Of a stretch of 44,293 bases of DNA, positions 8,401 to 15,436 are shown piece after piece. This DNA comes from Nostoc sp. UCD121 (lineage in GTDB: Bacteria; Cyanobacteriota; Cyanobacteriia; Cyanobacteriales; Nostocaceae). The position numbers and the translations under genes were made by a program. The stretch spans positions 1 through 44,293 of the forward strand of contig NZ_JACKZS010000040.1 in the NCBI RefSeq assembly GCF_014222285.1, in the 5' to 3' direction. Within the stretch, counting starts at the first letter, position 1. Every line of letters starts with the position of its first letter. The notes beneath the pieces are model-generated. The model did not search any database. It had not been told where the DNA came from and saw nothing but the letters and a program-made list of their open reading frames with translations.

Positions 8401-9097
8401 ACCAAATCCTTTGCCGGAAGTTCCAGATAAAGTAGATTTGGAAGAATTGCAGAAAGAATTGCGATCGCTTACCAAACGTTTACAAGCGATGGAACCGGTT
8501 AATATGCTGGCGTTGGAAGAATACGAACGCACTCAAAACCGCCTCCAAGAACTCACGCAAAAATTAGAGACACTAGAAGGTGAACGCACCGAACTACTTT
8601 TGAGGATTGAAAACTTTACCACATTGCGGCAACTTGCCTTTAAAGAAGCGTTCGATGCCGTCAACGAAAACTTTCAATCGATTTTTGCCATTCTTTCAGA
8701 CGGCGACGGCTTTTTACAACTCGAAAATCCCGAAGATCCCTTTAGCAGTGGGTTAAATTTAGTCGCTCACCCCAAAGGCAAACCCGTACAGCGCCTAGCT
8801 TCCATGTCTGGGGGAGAAAAATCACTTACAGCCTTGAGCTTTATCTTTGCCCTCCAACGCTACCGTCCATCGCCCTTTTACGCCTTTGATGAAGTGGATA
8901 TGTTCTTAGATGGAGCAAACGTAGAACGATTAGCTAGAATGATTAAGCAACAGTCACAACAAGCGCAATTTATAGTTGTGAGTTTGCGTCGTCCGATGAT
9001 AGAATCAGCCGAACGCACAATTGGCGTTACTCAAGCACGAGGAGCCTACACTCAAGTTTTGGGGATTAAATTACAATCATCCAATACATCTGCTTGA
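5426..9097 (+). CDS. smc: Chromosome segregation protein SMC
   Basis: A 1223-residue SMC ATPase that folds and segregates the chromosome. The N-terminal head has Walker A GPNGSGKSN at residues 32-40. Two long coiled coils flank the hinge (about 566-735, starting GMPGLCGLVVQLG). The C-terminal head has the signature LASMSGGEKS near 1125 and Walker B YAFDEVDMFLDG near 1155. Oddly, residues 91-139 are a hydrophilic insertion between VTFDLSDE and WSVTRRLRV whose DNA is made of intergenic-type repeats, and two further palindromic repeats sit in the coiled-coil part (6612-6631, 8140-8159), all in frame. The start is ATG at 5426 giving MVHIKRVELTNFKSF, the normal SMC N-terminus. No scpA or scpB is adjacent. 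Confidence 0.97.
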   Translation: MVHIKRVELTNFKSFGGTTSVPLLPGCTVISGPNGSGKSNILDALLFCLGLSSSKGMRAERLPDLVNNTQTSKGRASIEASVTVTFDLSDEISHKDTKAQREEVEEAGDTGDVGEAEEEPKSKIVRLSEAEVQKPKSAEWSVTRRLRVTHQGSYTSNYYINGEACTLTELHQQLSNLRVYPEGYNVVLQGDVTSIISMNARERREIIDELAGVAAFDRKIIQAKSTLDEVKEKEDSCRIIETELTAQRDRLSQDRAKAERYQKLRTEFLAKQSWEAVLSWRSLQAQQEKLVHEIQTGDRNSTELSTQLTNLNSEIVQKTAELEQLNAHVKALGEDELLAVQSTLATQEAERKQLQRQLTELETASQETAKRLTQTQQEIQKHRHSLEEIAETQIVETRFIASSQQQRNEAHQALETSREAAAEIASASEAWVQQQTAFNRQIETLLQTLEPQRTEKAQLTERNNQLQQLISEQTQLIERDEPLLAQKQTQCSQIETEFNASSEPIQNLAQNLSATEQELQIQQETQKRLLFEQREKQRQLDKIEAQTQAQQEVQGTQASKVILQSGMPGLCGLVVQLGKVEPRHQLALEMAAGGRLGHIVVEDDGVAAAGIELLKQKRAGRATFLPLNKIHAPKFTQDATLRFASGFVNYAVNLVDCDRRYKDVFSYVFGNTVVFASLEAARKNLGLYRIVTLDGELLETSGAMTGGSNSNRSALRFGTGEAAESDEAIALRSRLVDIERVLERCTEAIATLSARAKKLTQELAEARQARREQQLQLEQLQKDIKNLTTQLEGTRSQLAQNSEKLAIAQSRLEILDRELPGQETQLQQLRHALAELEASQTPSEWQQIQATIKIQEQQLQQRETALREAEQRLKNLENQQQRLQEKIQEGETRITEYETQQISCKDAIHHVSTQITTINEQITQTRLSLSQMEQNLGEEKQKRDATELEVRSHLLRQQQLQWEIEKLKETQEKRREELIALQSQLRDMGAELPNPLPEVPDKVDLEELQKELRSLTKRLQAMEPVNMLALEEYERTQNRLQELTQKLETLEGERTELLLRIENFTTLRQLAFKEAFDAVNENFQSIFAILSDGDGFLQLENPEDPFSSGLNLVAHPKGKPVQRLASMSGGEKSLTALSFIFALQRYRPSPFYAFDEVDMFLDGANVERLARMIKQQSQQAQFIVVSLRRPMIESAERTIGVTQARGAYTQVLGIKLQSSNTSA
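5699..5836 (+). repeat. Intergenic-type repeat mosaic inserted in smc
   Basis: In-frame segment coding for about 46 charged residues in the SMC head. It contains a piece like ACAAAGGCGCAAAG (compare the intergenic TTTGCGCCTCTGTGG near 5290), a G-rich tandem stretch (GGGGATACAGGGGATGTAGG, compare 38900-38935), and AAAATCCAAAATC interrupted by CGTTCGACTGAGCGAAGCC. Such pieces are normally found between genes in Nostoc-type genomes. Confidence 0.65.
6612..6631 (+). repeat. AGACGCGAT palindrome inside smc
   Basis: AGACGCGAT TC ATCGCGTCT, a 9-bp perfect hairpin, translated as part of VETRFIASSQQ in the first coiled coil. The same core occurs at 8140-8159 in smc and, with one change, between genes at 10377-10395. 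Confidence 0.75.
8140..8159 (+). repeat. Second AGACGCGAT palindrome inside smc
   Basis: AGACGCGAT TC ATCACGTCT; one mismatch in the stem. It is translated as CKDAIHHVS in the second coiled coil. It is the same element as at 6612-6631 and is shifted relative to the codon frame, so the protein sequences differ. Confidence 0.7.
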
Positions 9098-9155
9098 GTT
9101 TTTGTTAATAATAGTGTATAGACAAACCGGATTCGAGATCAGGACTCGGTATAGA

Positions 9156-10151
9156 ATGACCTCCGAACAGATAATTAGACGTTCCGATATATTAAACACT
9201 CAGGTGATTACCCGCGACAACGGCAAGCGGCTAGGCATCATCAGTCAAGTCTGGGTTGATATTGATCAAAGAGAGGTTGTGGCTCTTGGTTTGCGAGACA
9301 GCCTGATCTCCATTTCGGGCATACCGCGCTATATGTACCTCAACAATATCAGCCAAATTGGTGATGTCATCCTGGTTGATAACGAAGATGTCATTGAAGA
9401 TATTGAAGTTGAATCTCTCAGTAATCTAATTAGCTGGGAAGTAATTACAGAAACAGGTGAAGTACTAGGCAAAGTTCGGGGCTTTAAATTCAACGGCGAA
9501 ACAGGGAAGCTTAACTCCATAGTCATCGCTTCTTTAGGAATCCCCCAAATTCCCGACCAATTTTTGAGTACTTACGAGTTCTCAGTAGATGAAATTGTCA
9601 GTACTGGCCCCAATCGGTTGATTGTGTTTGAGGGAGCCGAAGAACGGGTGAATCAGTTGACAACTGGTTTACTAGAGCGTTTAGGTATCGGCAAAGCGCC
9701 GTGGGAGAGGGATGCAGAAGAAGAATACGGCTATACTCCACCACGCCAAGTTGCACCAGGTAATCAACTGCCCAGTGGAGTGCCATTGCAGCCACCTAAA
9801 CAGAGAGTTCGCGCCCCCGAACCCGTAGCGCGGGAAGAAGAATGGAATGAAGACTATGTGGAAGAAGAAAGACCACAGCGTCAGGTAATGAAGGCGCGGC
9901 AGTATGAATCTATTCAATACGAAGAAGACGAGGAAGAAGATAACTGGAGTGAAGCAACAGGCAACGACAGGTATCAACAACCGCAGCCACTAAAGTATGA
10001 AGCCAAGCCCTACAGCAAGCCTTATGTTGACGAATACGATGATTATGATGATGTAGACGGCGATGCTTGGGAAGATGAGCCAAAGCCTGTGAATATTCCT
10101 AAAAAAGTCAAAGAAAGGCAGCCAGAATACGAAGAAGAAGGCGGATATTAA
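9156..10151 (+). CDS. PRC-barrel domain protein
   Basis: A 331-residue protein. I chose the ATG at 9156 (MTSEQIIRRSDILN) because the longer open frame from 9021 would overlap smc and its extra N-terminus does not look like protein of this family. Two PRC-barrel domains are visible: about residues 10-75 (VITRDNGKRLGIISQVWVD) and 95-165 (WEVITETGEVLGKVRGFKF). PRC barrels are small beta-barrels found in photosynthetic reaction centre H and RimM. The last ~130 residues are acidic, Tyr/Pro/Glu rich and probably disordered. It follows smc by 58 bases and may be co-transcribed; its function is unknown. The terminator is at 10221-10260. Confidence 0.85.
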   Translation: MTSEQIIRRSDILNTQVITRDNGKRLGIISQVWVDIDQREVVALGLRDSLISISGIPRYMYLNNISQIGDVILVDNEDVIEDIEVESLSNLISWEVITETGEVLGKVRGFKFNGETGKLNSIVIASLGIPQIPDQFLSTYEFSVDEIVSTGPNRLIVFEGAEERVNQLTTGLLERLGIGKAPWERDAEEEYGYTPPRQVAPGNQLPSGVPLQPPKQRVRAPEPVAREEEWNEDYVEEERPQRQVMKARQYESIQYEEDEEEDNWSEATGNDRYQQPQPLKYEAKPYSKPYVDEYDDYDDVDGDAWEDEPKPVNIPKKVKERQPEYEEEGGY

Positions 10152-10154
10152 ATA

Positions 10155-10186
10155 ATTCGTAATTCGTAATTCGTAATTCGTAATTT
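10155..10186. repeat. Heptamer tandem repeat (AATTCGT)
   Basis: Four back-to-back copies of AATTCGT directly after the stop of the PRC-barrel gene, followed by a related inverted piece AATTACGAATTA. This matches the short tandemly repeated repetitive (STRR) type sequences of heterocystous cyanobacteria. Confidence 0.85.
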
Positions 10187-10220
10187 TCCAGTTCAATTAC
10201 GAATTATTTCTCAGATAAGT

Positions 10221-10260
10221 TTAGCCCTCTCCTTGCAACTAAGGAGGGGGCTAATTTTTT
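10221..10260 (+). terminator. Terminator after smc / PRC-barrel unit
   Basis: TTAGCCCTCTCCTT and AAGGAGGGGGCTAA form a 14-position stem with one T-G pair and a six-base loop, followed by seven or more T. It lies about 70 bases after the PRC-barrel stop. Confidence 0.88.
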
Positions 10261-10346
10261 AGGATAAGTGAGGGATGAAAGCAATACGTTGGTTCGGTTA
10301 AGGTTTTTTGATGAAAATTCTAGATCACAAAAATGCGATAAATCGA

Positions 10347-10395
10347 CGTCTCTACAATAATCAGTCCTTTGTAGAGACGGCGATTCATCGCGTCT
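10347..10395. repeat. Compound palindromic repeat
   Basis: CGTCTCTACA (10347-10356) pairs with TGTAGAGACG (10370-10379), and the right arm overlaps a second hairpin AGACGGCGATTCATCGCGTCT (to 10395). The element ends exactly at the probable original stop codon of the frameshifted toxin gene (cta at 10394-10396 on this strand). Confidence 0.7.
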
Positions 10396-10763
10396 ATTGG
10401 CTTAGAGGTAGATATTCAATTCGATCCTGGTATTCATCCTCAAACGAAGCTTGCACAATGATGATTAATTTTTCAACAGTTTGTCCAATGCTTTGGTTTG
10501 CATCGATGGTGAATATTCCAGGAATATGGCGGGCGACCTGAAGCTAAATGGTCAGCCAAATGTCTAGGCATCGACTTACGGTTATTTATCACCAAAATAA
10601 ATCCATCGGTTTCGCACCAAATCAAAATCTCTGGATCTGGAGTACCCTTGGGTGGCACATTTAAATCCCCAATGATTCGAACAACCAATTCAGGGTTGCG
10701 CCGCACAAGTTGAGAACGATATGTAGGACTCAAATGTTCATCCAACAGATACCGAATTGCCAT
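10394..10763 (-). pseudogene. Frameshifted DUF5615 PIN-like toxin
   Basis: From ATG at 10763 the product reads MAIRYLLDEHLSP, the conserved opening of DUF5615 PIN-like toxins (Asp and Glu of the active site), then DPEILIWCETDGFILVINN. After SGRP it runs into an unrelated frame (PPYSWNIHHRC) and stops at 10473. The other frame continues the family naturally: RHIPGIFTIDANQSIGQTVE then KLIIIVQASFEDEY, ending with TAG at 10394. A one-base gain in the C-rich run near 10535 explains this. The start overlaps the antitoxin stop by one base (TAATG). The longer open frame to 10880 is not the real start. It is either a dead toxin or a sequencing error. Confidence 0.75.
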
Positions 10764-11098
10764 TAGCTTTCCTGTAACTGCTTTGGAGCGTTTTCTTTCT
10801 GCATCTGCCGAAACCTCATCCTGGCAGGAGATGGATTTCGCTGTTGTTCTTCGCGCATGGTTCGGGAAAATTCCAACCAATCTATCAGATACGCATCAAC
10901 CTCTGAGCGATGATGCAAGTAATACAAAATCGTGGCGTAAACCTGTTCTAACGTCACCGTATGAAATTGTTCGGCAATTTCTTCTGGTGTTTTAGAGCGA
11001 TAGATATACTCGTAAAGAATGCTCTCAATCCCAATACGGGTTCCTTTGAGTCGGATGTAATCTGGTGCAAGGGCGTTGAAATACTCTTCCAGGTTCAT
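10763..11098 (-). CDS. DUF433 antitoxin-like protein
   Basis: A 111-residue DUF433 protein: YIRLKGTRIGIESILYEYIY, then SKTPEEIAEQFHTVTLEQVYATILYYLHH, the standard winged-helix-like DUF433 pattern. In cyanobacteria DUF433 genes commonly sit directly before DUF5615 PIN-like genes as the probable antitoxin half of a pair, exactly as here, with the toxin start overlapping this stop by one base. The C-terminal tail (residues 75-111) is charged and Gln-rich, suited to toxin binding. With the toxin broken by frameshift, this half remains intact, which fits loss of selection on the toxin first. Confidence 0.85.
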   Translation of the reverse strand: MNLEEYFNALAPDYIRLKGTRIGIESILYEYIYRSKTPEEIAEQFHTVTLEQVYATILYYLHHRSEVDAYLIDWLEFSRTMREEQQRNPSPARMRFRQMQKENAPKQLQES

Positions 11099-11264
11099 AA
11101 AGCAATACCCCTCAAATTAACATTCCACTTTAATCATAAAAGAACACCGGGAAACTCTATGATCAACCCTAAAACAGTTTGTAACTAATTAGTGAACTGT
11201 TCAGAAACTCACCAAAAACTGCTAGCGTCAAACAAAGGAAAAATATCGTTGTGGACTTTCGAGC

Positions 11265-12989
11265 TTGAAAACGCGTTCTAATTACTGGCAACTACTGCCT
11301 TATATCCGCCTCCAGTGGAAAACGATCGCCAAGGGACTTATTGGGATCTTGGGATACGTGCTAGCGACATTAGTGTTGATAAATCTTGCCGGTAAATTGG
11401 CAATTCCCTTTGCCCAAGGTAATGTAGTAGCGATCGCTCAAATAACTGGCAGTTGTGCCTTAGTCTTTCTTGTCAGAGGCTTGTTTCAGTCTATACAAGA
11501 TATGTACATGGCGAAAGCTTCTTTGAGAGTTGCTTTTTATCTTCGCCAGCAAGTCTACGCCCATCTGCAAAAGCTAAATCTCAGCTATTTTGAAACCGCA
11601 AAAGCAGGTGATTTATCTTACCGCCTCACGGAAGATGTTGACCGGGTTGGCGAAGTAGTAAATAAAGGATTTCACGACTTTATCCCCTGTATTTTGCAGT
11701 TGTTGGCAATTCCGATTTACATGATTTATCTGAATTGGCAACTGACACTAGCAACAGTGATAGTCGCGCCATTGATGGGTATTTTGGTTGGCTGGTTTGG
11801 TGAACGGTTACGCAAGTATTCCTTAAAAAGTCAAAATCGCGTGTCGGGTTTATCAGCCATCCTCGCGGAAGTTTTCAACGGTATTCGTTTAGTACAGGCT
11901 TTTGCTGCCGAAAATTACGAAATCGCCCGCTTTGGCCATGAAGCAGAACGCAGTCTCAAAGCCAAATACTCAGCCGAACGCCTGAAAGCGATTCAGATTC
12001 CCATTGTGGGATTTTTGGAAGCTTTAAGTGCGTTATCGTTACTGATTGTGGGAGCGTGGCAAATTTCCCAAAATAACTTAACAGTGGCGAATTTTTTCAG
12101 CTATCTGGCGGCGGCGGCGCTGTTAATTGATCCCATTGGTCATACTACTAACAACTACAACGAATTTAAGCAGGGTGAAGCATCTGTTGACCGGGTTTTT
12201 GAATTGATGGCAATTCAGCCAACGGTGATCGAAAAGATCAATGCGATCACTCTGGCTCCAGTCAAGGGCAAAATAGAATATCGTCATATTTCCTTTGCCT
12301 ATAAGCCAGGTGAACCCGTATTGAAAGATATCAGTTTATTGGTATCACCAGGTGAAGCGATCGCACTTGTGGGTGCTTCGGGCGCTGGTAAAACCACATT
12401 TGTCAATCTCCTCCCCCGTTTTTACGACCCGGAAGTTGGGCAAATATTCATTGACGATGTTGATATTCGGGATGTGAAGCTGCATAGTCTGCGGCGACAA
12501 ATTGGGATTGTTCCGCAAGAAACCATCATGTTTTCCGGGACAATTGCCCAAAATATCGCCTTTGGACAAGATGTTTTTGACATGGAAGCAGTTAAAGAGG
12601 CGGCGAAAATTGCTAATGCTCATCAGTTCATTAGCCAACTACCAGAGGGTTATCAGACCTGGGTGGGTGAACGTGGGGTAAACTTATCAGGAGGACAAAG
12701 ACAAAGAATTGCGATCGCTCGTGCGGTTCTCCTTAATCCCCAAATCTTGATTCTTGATGAAGCGACATCAGCATTAGACTCTGAATCAGAAGCACTGGTA
12801 CAGGAAGCGCTAGAAAGGCTGATGCAAAAACGCACAGTATTTATCATTGCTCACCGCTTATCAACCGTGAGACGGTGCGATCGTATTTTAGTTCTCGAAC
12901 AGGGACAAATTGTTGAATCAGGAACCCATGAAGAATTATTAGCCCTAGAGCATCGCTACGCGCGGTTTTATGCCCAGCAATTTAGTTAG
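11265..12989 (+). CDS. ABC transporter, fused permease/ATPase (exporter type)
   Basis: A 574-residue half-transporter of the MsbA/HepA/LmrA architecture. Six membrane helices are expected in residues about 20-310. The ATPase domain follows with Walker A GASGAGKTT near 369-377, the Q-loop VPQETIMFSG, signature LSGGQRQR near 473, Walker B ILILDEATSALDSE and the H-loop IIAHRLS. It should work as a homodimer exporting lipid, polysaccharide-linked lipid or peptide; the substrate cannot be read. The only start in frame is TTG at 11265; a GTG at 11251 is out of frame. A gene of this family (hepA) is needed for the heterocyst envelope in Anabaena, but I do not claim this is hepA. Confidence 0.9.
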   Translation: MKTRSNYWQLLPYIRLQWKTIAKGLIGILGYVLATLVLINLAGKLAIPFAQGNVVAIAQITGSCALVFLVRGLFQSIQDMYMAKASLRVAFYLRQQVYAHLQKLNLSYFETAKAGDLSYRLTEDVDRVGEVVNKGFHDFIPCILQLLAIPIYMIYLNWQLTLATVIVAPLMGILVGWFGERLRKYSLKSQNRVSGLSAILAEVFNGIRLVQAFAAENYEIARFGHEAERSLKAKYSAERLKAIQIPIVGFLEALSALSLLIVGAWQISQNNLTVANFFSYLAAAALLIDPIGHTTNNYNEFKQGEASVDRVFELMAIQPTVIEKINAITLAPVKGKIEYRHISFAYKPGEPVLKDISLLVSPGEAIALVGASGAGKTTFVNLLPRFYDPEVGQIFIDDVDIRDVKLHSLRRQIGIVPQETIMFSGTIAQNIAFGQDVFDMEAVKEAAKIANAHQFISQLPEGYQTWVGERGVNLSGGQRQRIAIARAVLLNPQILILDEATSALDSESEALVQEALERLMQKRTVFIIAHRLSTVRRCDRILVLEQGQIVESGTHEELLALEHRYARFYAQQFS

Positions 12990-13356
12990 CAGTGGAGAAG
13001 ACACAGAAGGTTATGGACTTCCAAATAAAAAATTACTCAAAAAACTCTCTTCTCCTCATTCCTCTGTGTCGCGCCAGTCGCTACAACGGGGGGAACCCCC
13101 GCAACGCGCTGGCTTCTGTGTGTCTCTGTGGTATCCTGCGGCAAGCCGTTCGCGTAGCGTCTCGTAGAGAAGCGTCTACGTTTATTTAGGTAATCTATTT
13201 CTTGGAAGCCCCTTAAAGAAAAGTAGAACTTTTCAAAAGTTTGTGTTTGATTGACTTTTTTGGTTGATTACTTTGTCCTGGTGTCACATAATCGATTACG
13301 AGATTGATGGTAGTTTATTTTTGCACCAACTCCTTTATCCAATAGCGATACAAGCT
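12990..13356. other. Repeat-rich intergenic region
   Basis: No gene is recognised. The stretch holds a CCTCTGTGTC..TCTGTGTGTCTCTGTGGT sequence split by a foldback element (about 13072-13112, with GGGGGGAACCCCCG at its centre and GCGCCAG/CTGGC-like ends), then GCAAGCCGTTCGCGTAGCGTCTCGTAGAGAAGCG (about 13141-13174; in two arms). Short open frames at 12970-13189 are translations of these repeats. Confidence 0.6.
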
Positions 13357-13995
13357 ATGACACTCAATTTATATTTCCTGCGACATGGAGAAACTACTTT
13401 TAGTCAAAGTGGTAATTTCTGCGGTGAAACTGATGCGGAGTTGACAACAGAGGGGATGCAGATGGCATCCGGTTTTGCCGATGTTTATCAACAATTGAAG
13501 TGGGAAGCGGTCTATGTTAGCCCAATGAAGCGCACAATTGCAACTGCCAAGCCATTTTGTGATGCTATCGGTATGGATATGCAATTGCGTGACGGACTTA
13601 GAGAAGGTAGTTACGGCGAATGGGAAAGGAAGAGTAAACCATTTGCCCAAGAGAATTACGCAGAAAACTATGTAAAATGGTTGACAGAACCCGCTTGGAA
13701 TGCGCCACTAGGTGGAGAAACTGCGGTAGATATTGCTAACCGTTCTATGCCTGTAATTGCTGAAATTCAAGAAAAACATCACCAAGGTAATGTTTTAGTA
13801 GTTTCCCATAAAGCCACGATTCGGATTATGCTTTGCAGTTTGCTGGGAATTGATTTGGGACGCTATCGCTATCGGGTGAATATTTTGGTCGCGTCCGTAA
13901 GTATGGTTAAATTTGACGTTAATGGCCCTTTGTTAGAAATATTAGGCGATCGTCATCATATACCCGATCATATTCGCTCTCGTCCGGGAACATAA
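13357..13995 (+). CDS. Histidine phosphatase (phosphoglycerate mutase-like)
   Basis: A 212-residue protein of the histidine phosphatase superfamily. The catalytic motif LYFLRHGETTFSQSG lies right at the N-terminus. The acid/base region is LREGSYGEWE, and the second His is in VVSHKATIRIML. I start at ATG 13357 (MTLNLYFLRHGE); the upstream TTG at 13264 adds 31 residues not expected for the family. In this superfamily the reaction may be phosphoglycerate mutase, sugar or alpha-ribazole phosphatase; the substrate is not decidable here. A stand-alone gene with no cobalamin genes nearby. Confidence 0.88.
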   Translation: MTLNLYFLRHGETTFSQSGNFCGETDAELTTEGMQMASGFADVYQQLKWEAVYVSPMKRTIATAKPFCDAIGMDMQLRDGLREGSYGEWERKSKPFAQENYAENYVKWLTEPAWNAPLGGETAVDIANRSMPVIAEIQEKHHQGNVLVVSHKATIRIMLCSLLGIDLGRYRYRVNILVASVSMVKFDVNGPLLEILGDRHHIPDHIRSRPGT

Positions 13996-14023
13996 ACCTC
14001 GTCTACCTTGAGAACCGTAGTTT

Positions 14024-14106
14024 TGTAGGTTGGGTGCAGCGTTAGCGTAACCCAACATAAAATTTGGTGGTAATGTTGGGTTGCGTTTCACTCCACCCAA
14101 CCTACA
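14024..14106. repeat. Foldback repeat (GTTGGGT family)
   Basis: An 83-base element with perfect 13-base terminal inverted repeats TGTAGGTTGGGTG / CACCCAACCTACA. Each half contains an inner opposite copy (AACCCAACAT / ATGTTGGGTT), so it can fold as a four-armed structure. It is a typical dispersed non-coding repeat of cyanobacteria. Confidence 0.85.
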
Positions 14107-14242
14107 TAAATATATCTTTTAAAAAACTCTAGGTTTCAAGATAGATGAGGTTTAATTAGCAAAAAGTTTTGTTATGAGTGGGATGCAAGCCGAGTTTGAC
14201 ATGACTTGCCAAGAAGGGATAGCAGCCTTTCAAAATACCAAA

Positions 14243-15436
14243 TTAGATGAGTTGACCCTGGGTATTTAGCATAGTTTTTGCAAAAATAATTTCGTTAACT
14301 ATATCCATAACATCATTCACTACATCTTCTGCTGTTGAAGGGTCATTGATATATTGATTCAGTGACTTAAATTTTTCCGGTGAAATATTTCCCATTAATT
14401 TACTATCCCAATTTTCCAGCATTTCGTCGAACACTTTTTTGGCATCGCCATTAGTACATACAATAGGAATTACTGGAATTTTTTCTTGTTTAGCATATAG
14501 ATAAGTTTCATAAGTTCCACCAACGCCTCCCACAAGAATCACCAAATCTGAATGTCGCAAACAATCGAGCCACTCATTAATACCTGACTCGGTGTATTCG
14601 ACTTTTCCACCCTTAAATACAGGTTGTTTGCCTCGCGGAACAACGTGAGTTAACTTATCGGTTAGGCGGATATCTTTTTGCGCGATTTTTTCGGCAAACT
14701 TATCAGCGACAACATAATCTACTCCCTCCCATCCACCTGTTATCAAGTTATAGTTATATTCTGCTATTCTTTCACCAAGTTTTTGAGCGCACCAATTGAT
14801 TTCATTAGGAATCTCAAAAAATCCTGTTCCTGCAACTAAAATACTCTTTTTGCTTCTGAGTTTAACAGCATCATTTTTAATAGCATCAGTAAGCTGATTG
14901 ATAAATACATTAAAGTTGTGAGACGGATCAATGCTTAATTTATCCGAGATAAAAAACATGAATTCATCAATCTTCTGGGAAATTTCCATAATTTTTTCAG
15001 CAACATTATACATTGCAGAATCTTCATGAGCAGATAATTCTGAACCCATAAGTTGTTTTATTGTTTCACTCTGTTGCTTCCAATATTTTATATACTCAGT
15101 CTTACCTTCTTTGGTATAAACATTAGCATCCTGTAAAACTACAGGAAAAACTTTTTGTTCATAATCCTTGCGTTTCATGATTTCAACAGCTTCAAACATA
15201 CAGTATTCCGAGCGCAAATATTTGTCGCTGACAACGACAATTACATAGTTTCCTCGCCCGATTTCCTGCATGAAGTCGTGTATACTCTTACCTAGCGTTA
15301 AATAGTTGCGATCGCGAATTAAGTTGTAATGTTCCGAAATAAGTGCGGTGCAAATTTTATCGACTAATTCTTCACGTTGACTACCTAATTCACTCTTGTT
15401 ATCTTTCCATGCATAAGATATGTATATCTGATTCAT
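14243..15436 (-). CDS. TIR-SLOG fusion protein, probable antiphage NADase
   Basis: A 397-residue protein from ATG at 15436 (MNQIYISYAWKDN); the longer frame to 15553 adds an unlike N-terminus. Residues 1-130 are a TIR domain: YISYAWKD, YVIVVVSDKYLRSEYC and the probable catalytic Glu82 in SEYCMFEAVEIM, the position used by NAD-cleaving TIRs. Residues about 130-190 are a helical linker. Residues 195-385 form a Rossmann SLOG domain: SILVAGTGFFE, LITGGWEGVDYVVAD and LVILVGGVGGTYETYLYAKQ, the last matching the LOG-type GGxGTxxE loop. SLOG domains sense nucleotide signals in Thoeris ThsA. Only one HIP1 site lies in the gene and it is A/T richer than its neighbours, so transfer is likely. The partner genes of Thoeris are absent. 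Confidence 0.85.
   Translation of the reverse strand: MNQIYISYAWKDNKSELGSQREELVDKICTALISEHYNLIRDRNYLTLGKSIHDFMQEIGRGNYVIVVVSDKYLRSEYCMFEAVEIMKRKDYEQKVFPVVLQDANVYTKEGKTEYIKYWKQQSETIKQLMGSELSAHEDSAMYNVAEKIMEISQKIDEFMFFISDKLSIDPSHNFNVFINQLTDAIKNDAVKLRSKKSILVAGTGFFEIPNEINWCAQKLGERIAEYNYNLITGGWEGVDYVVADKFAEKIAQKDIRLTDKLTHVVPRGKQPVFKGGKVEYTESGINEWLDCLRHSDLVILVGGVGGTYETYLYAKQEKIPVIPIVCTNGDAKKVFDEMLENWDSKLMGNISPEKFKSLNQYINDPSTAEDVVNDVMDIVNEIIFAKTMLNTQGQLI

Noticed and set aside
9021..9155. N-terminal extension of the PRC-barrel gene
   Set aside because: It overlaps smc, and the ATG at 9156 gives the natural family N-terminus.
10155..10186. CRISPR array
   Set aside because: The repeats are 7 bases, directly tandem and without spacers; this is a short tandem repeat.
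10308..10541. 77-residue plus-strand frame
   Set aside because: It is a translation of the palindromic repeat and the antisense of the frameshifted toxin gene.
11265..12989. Assignment as hepA
   Set aside because: The architecture is shared by many exporters, and no heterocyst-envelope genes lie nearby.
12970..13189. Two short plus-strand frames after the ABC exporter
   Set aside because: They translate dispersed intergenic repeats and have no ribosome sites.
14174..14269. 31-codon frame MSGMQAEFDMTCQEG...
   Set aside because: No ribosome site, overlaps the 3' end of the TIR-SLOG gene, and no recognised family.
14243..15436. Complete Thoeris system
   Set aside because: Only a TIR-SLOG fusion is present; neither a separate ThsB TIR gene nor a SIR2-type ThsA lies within the window.
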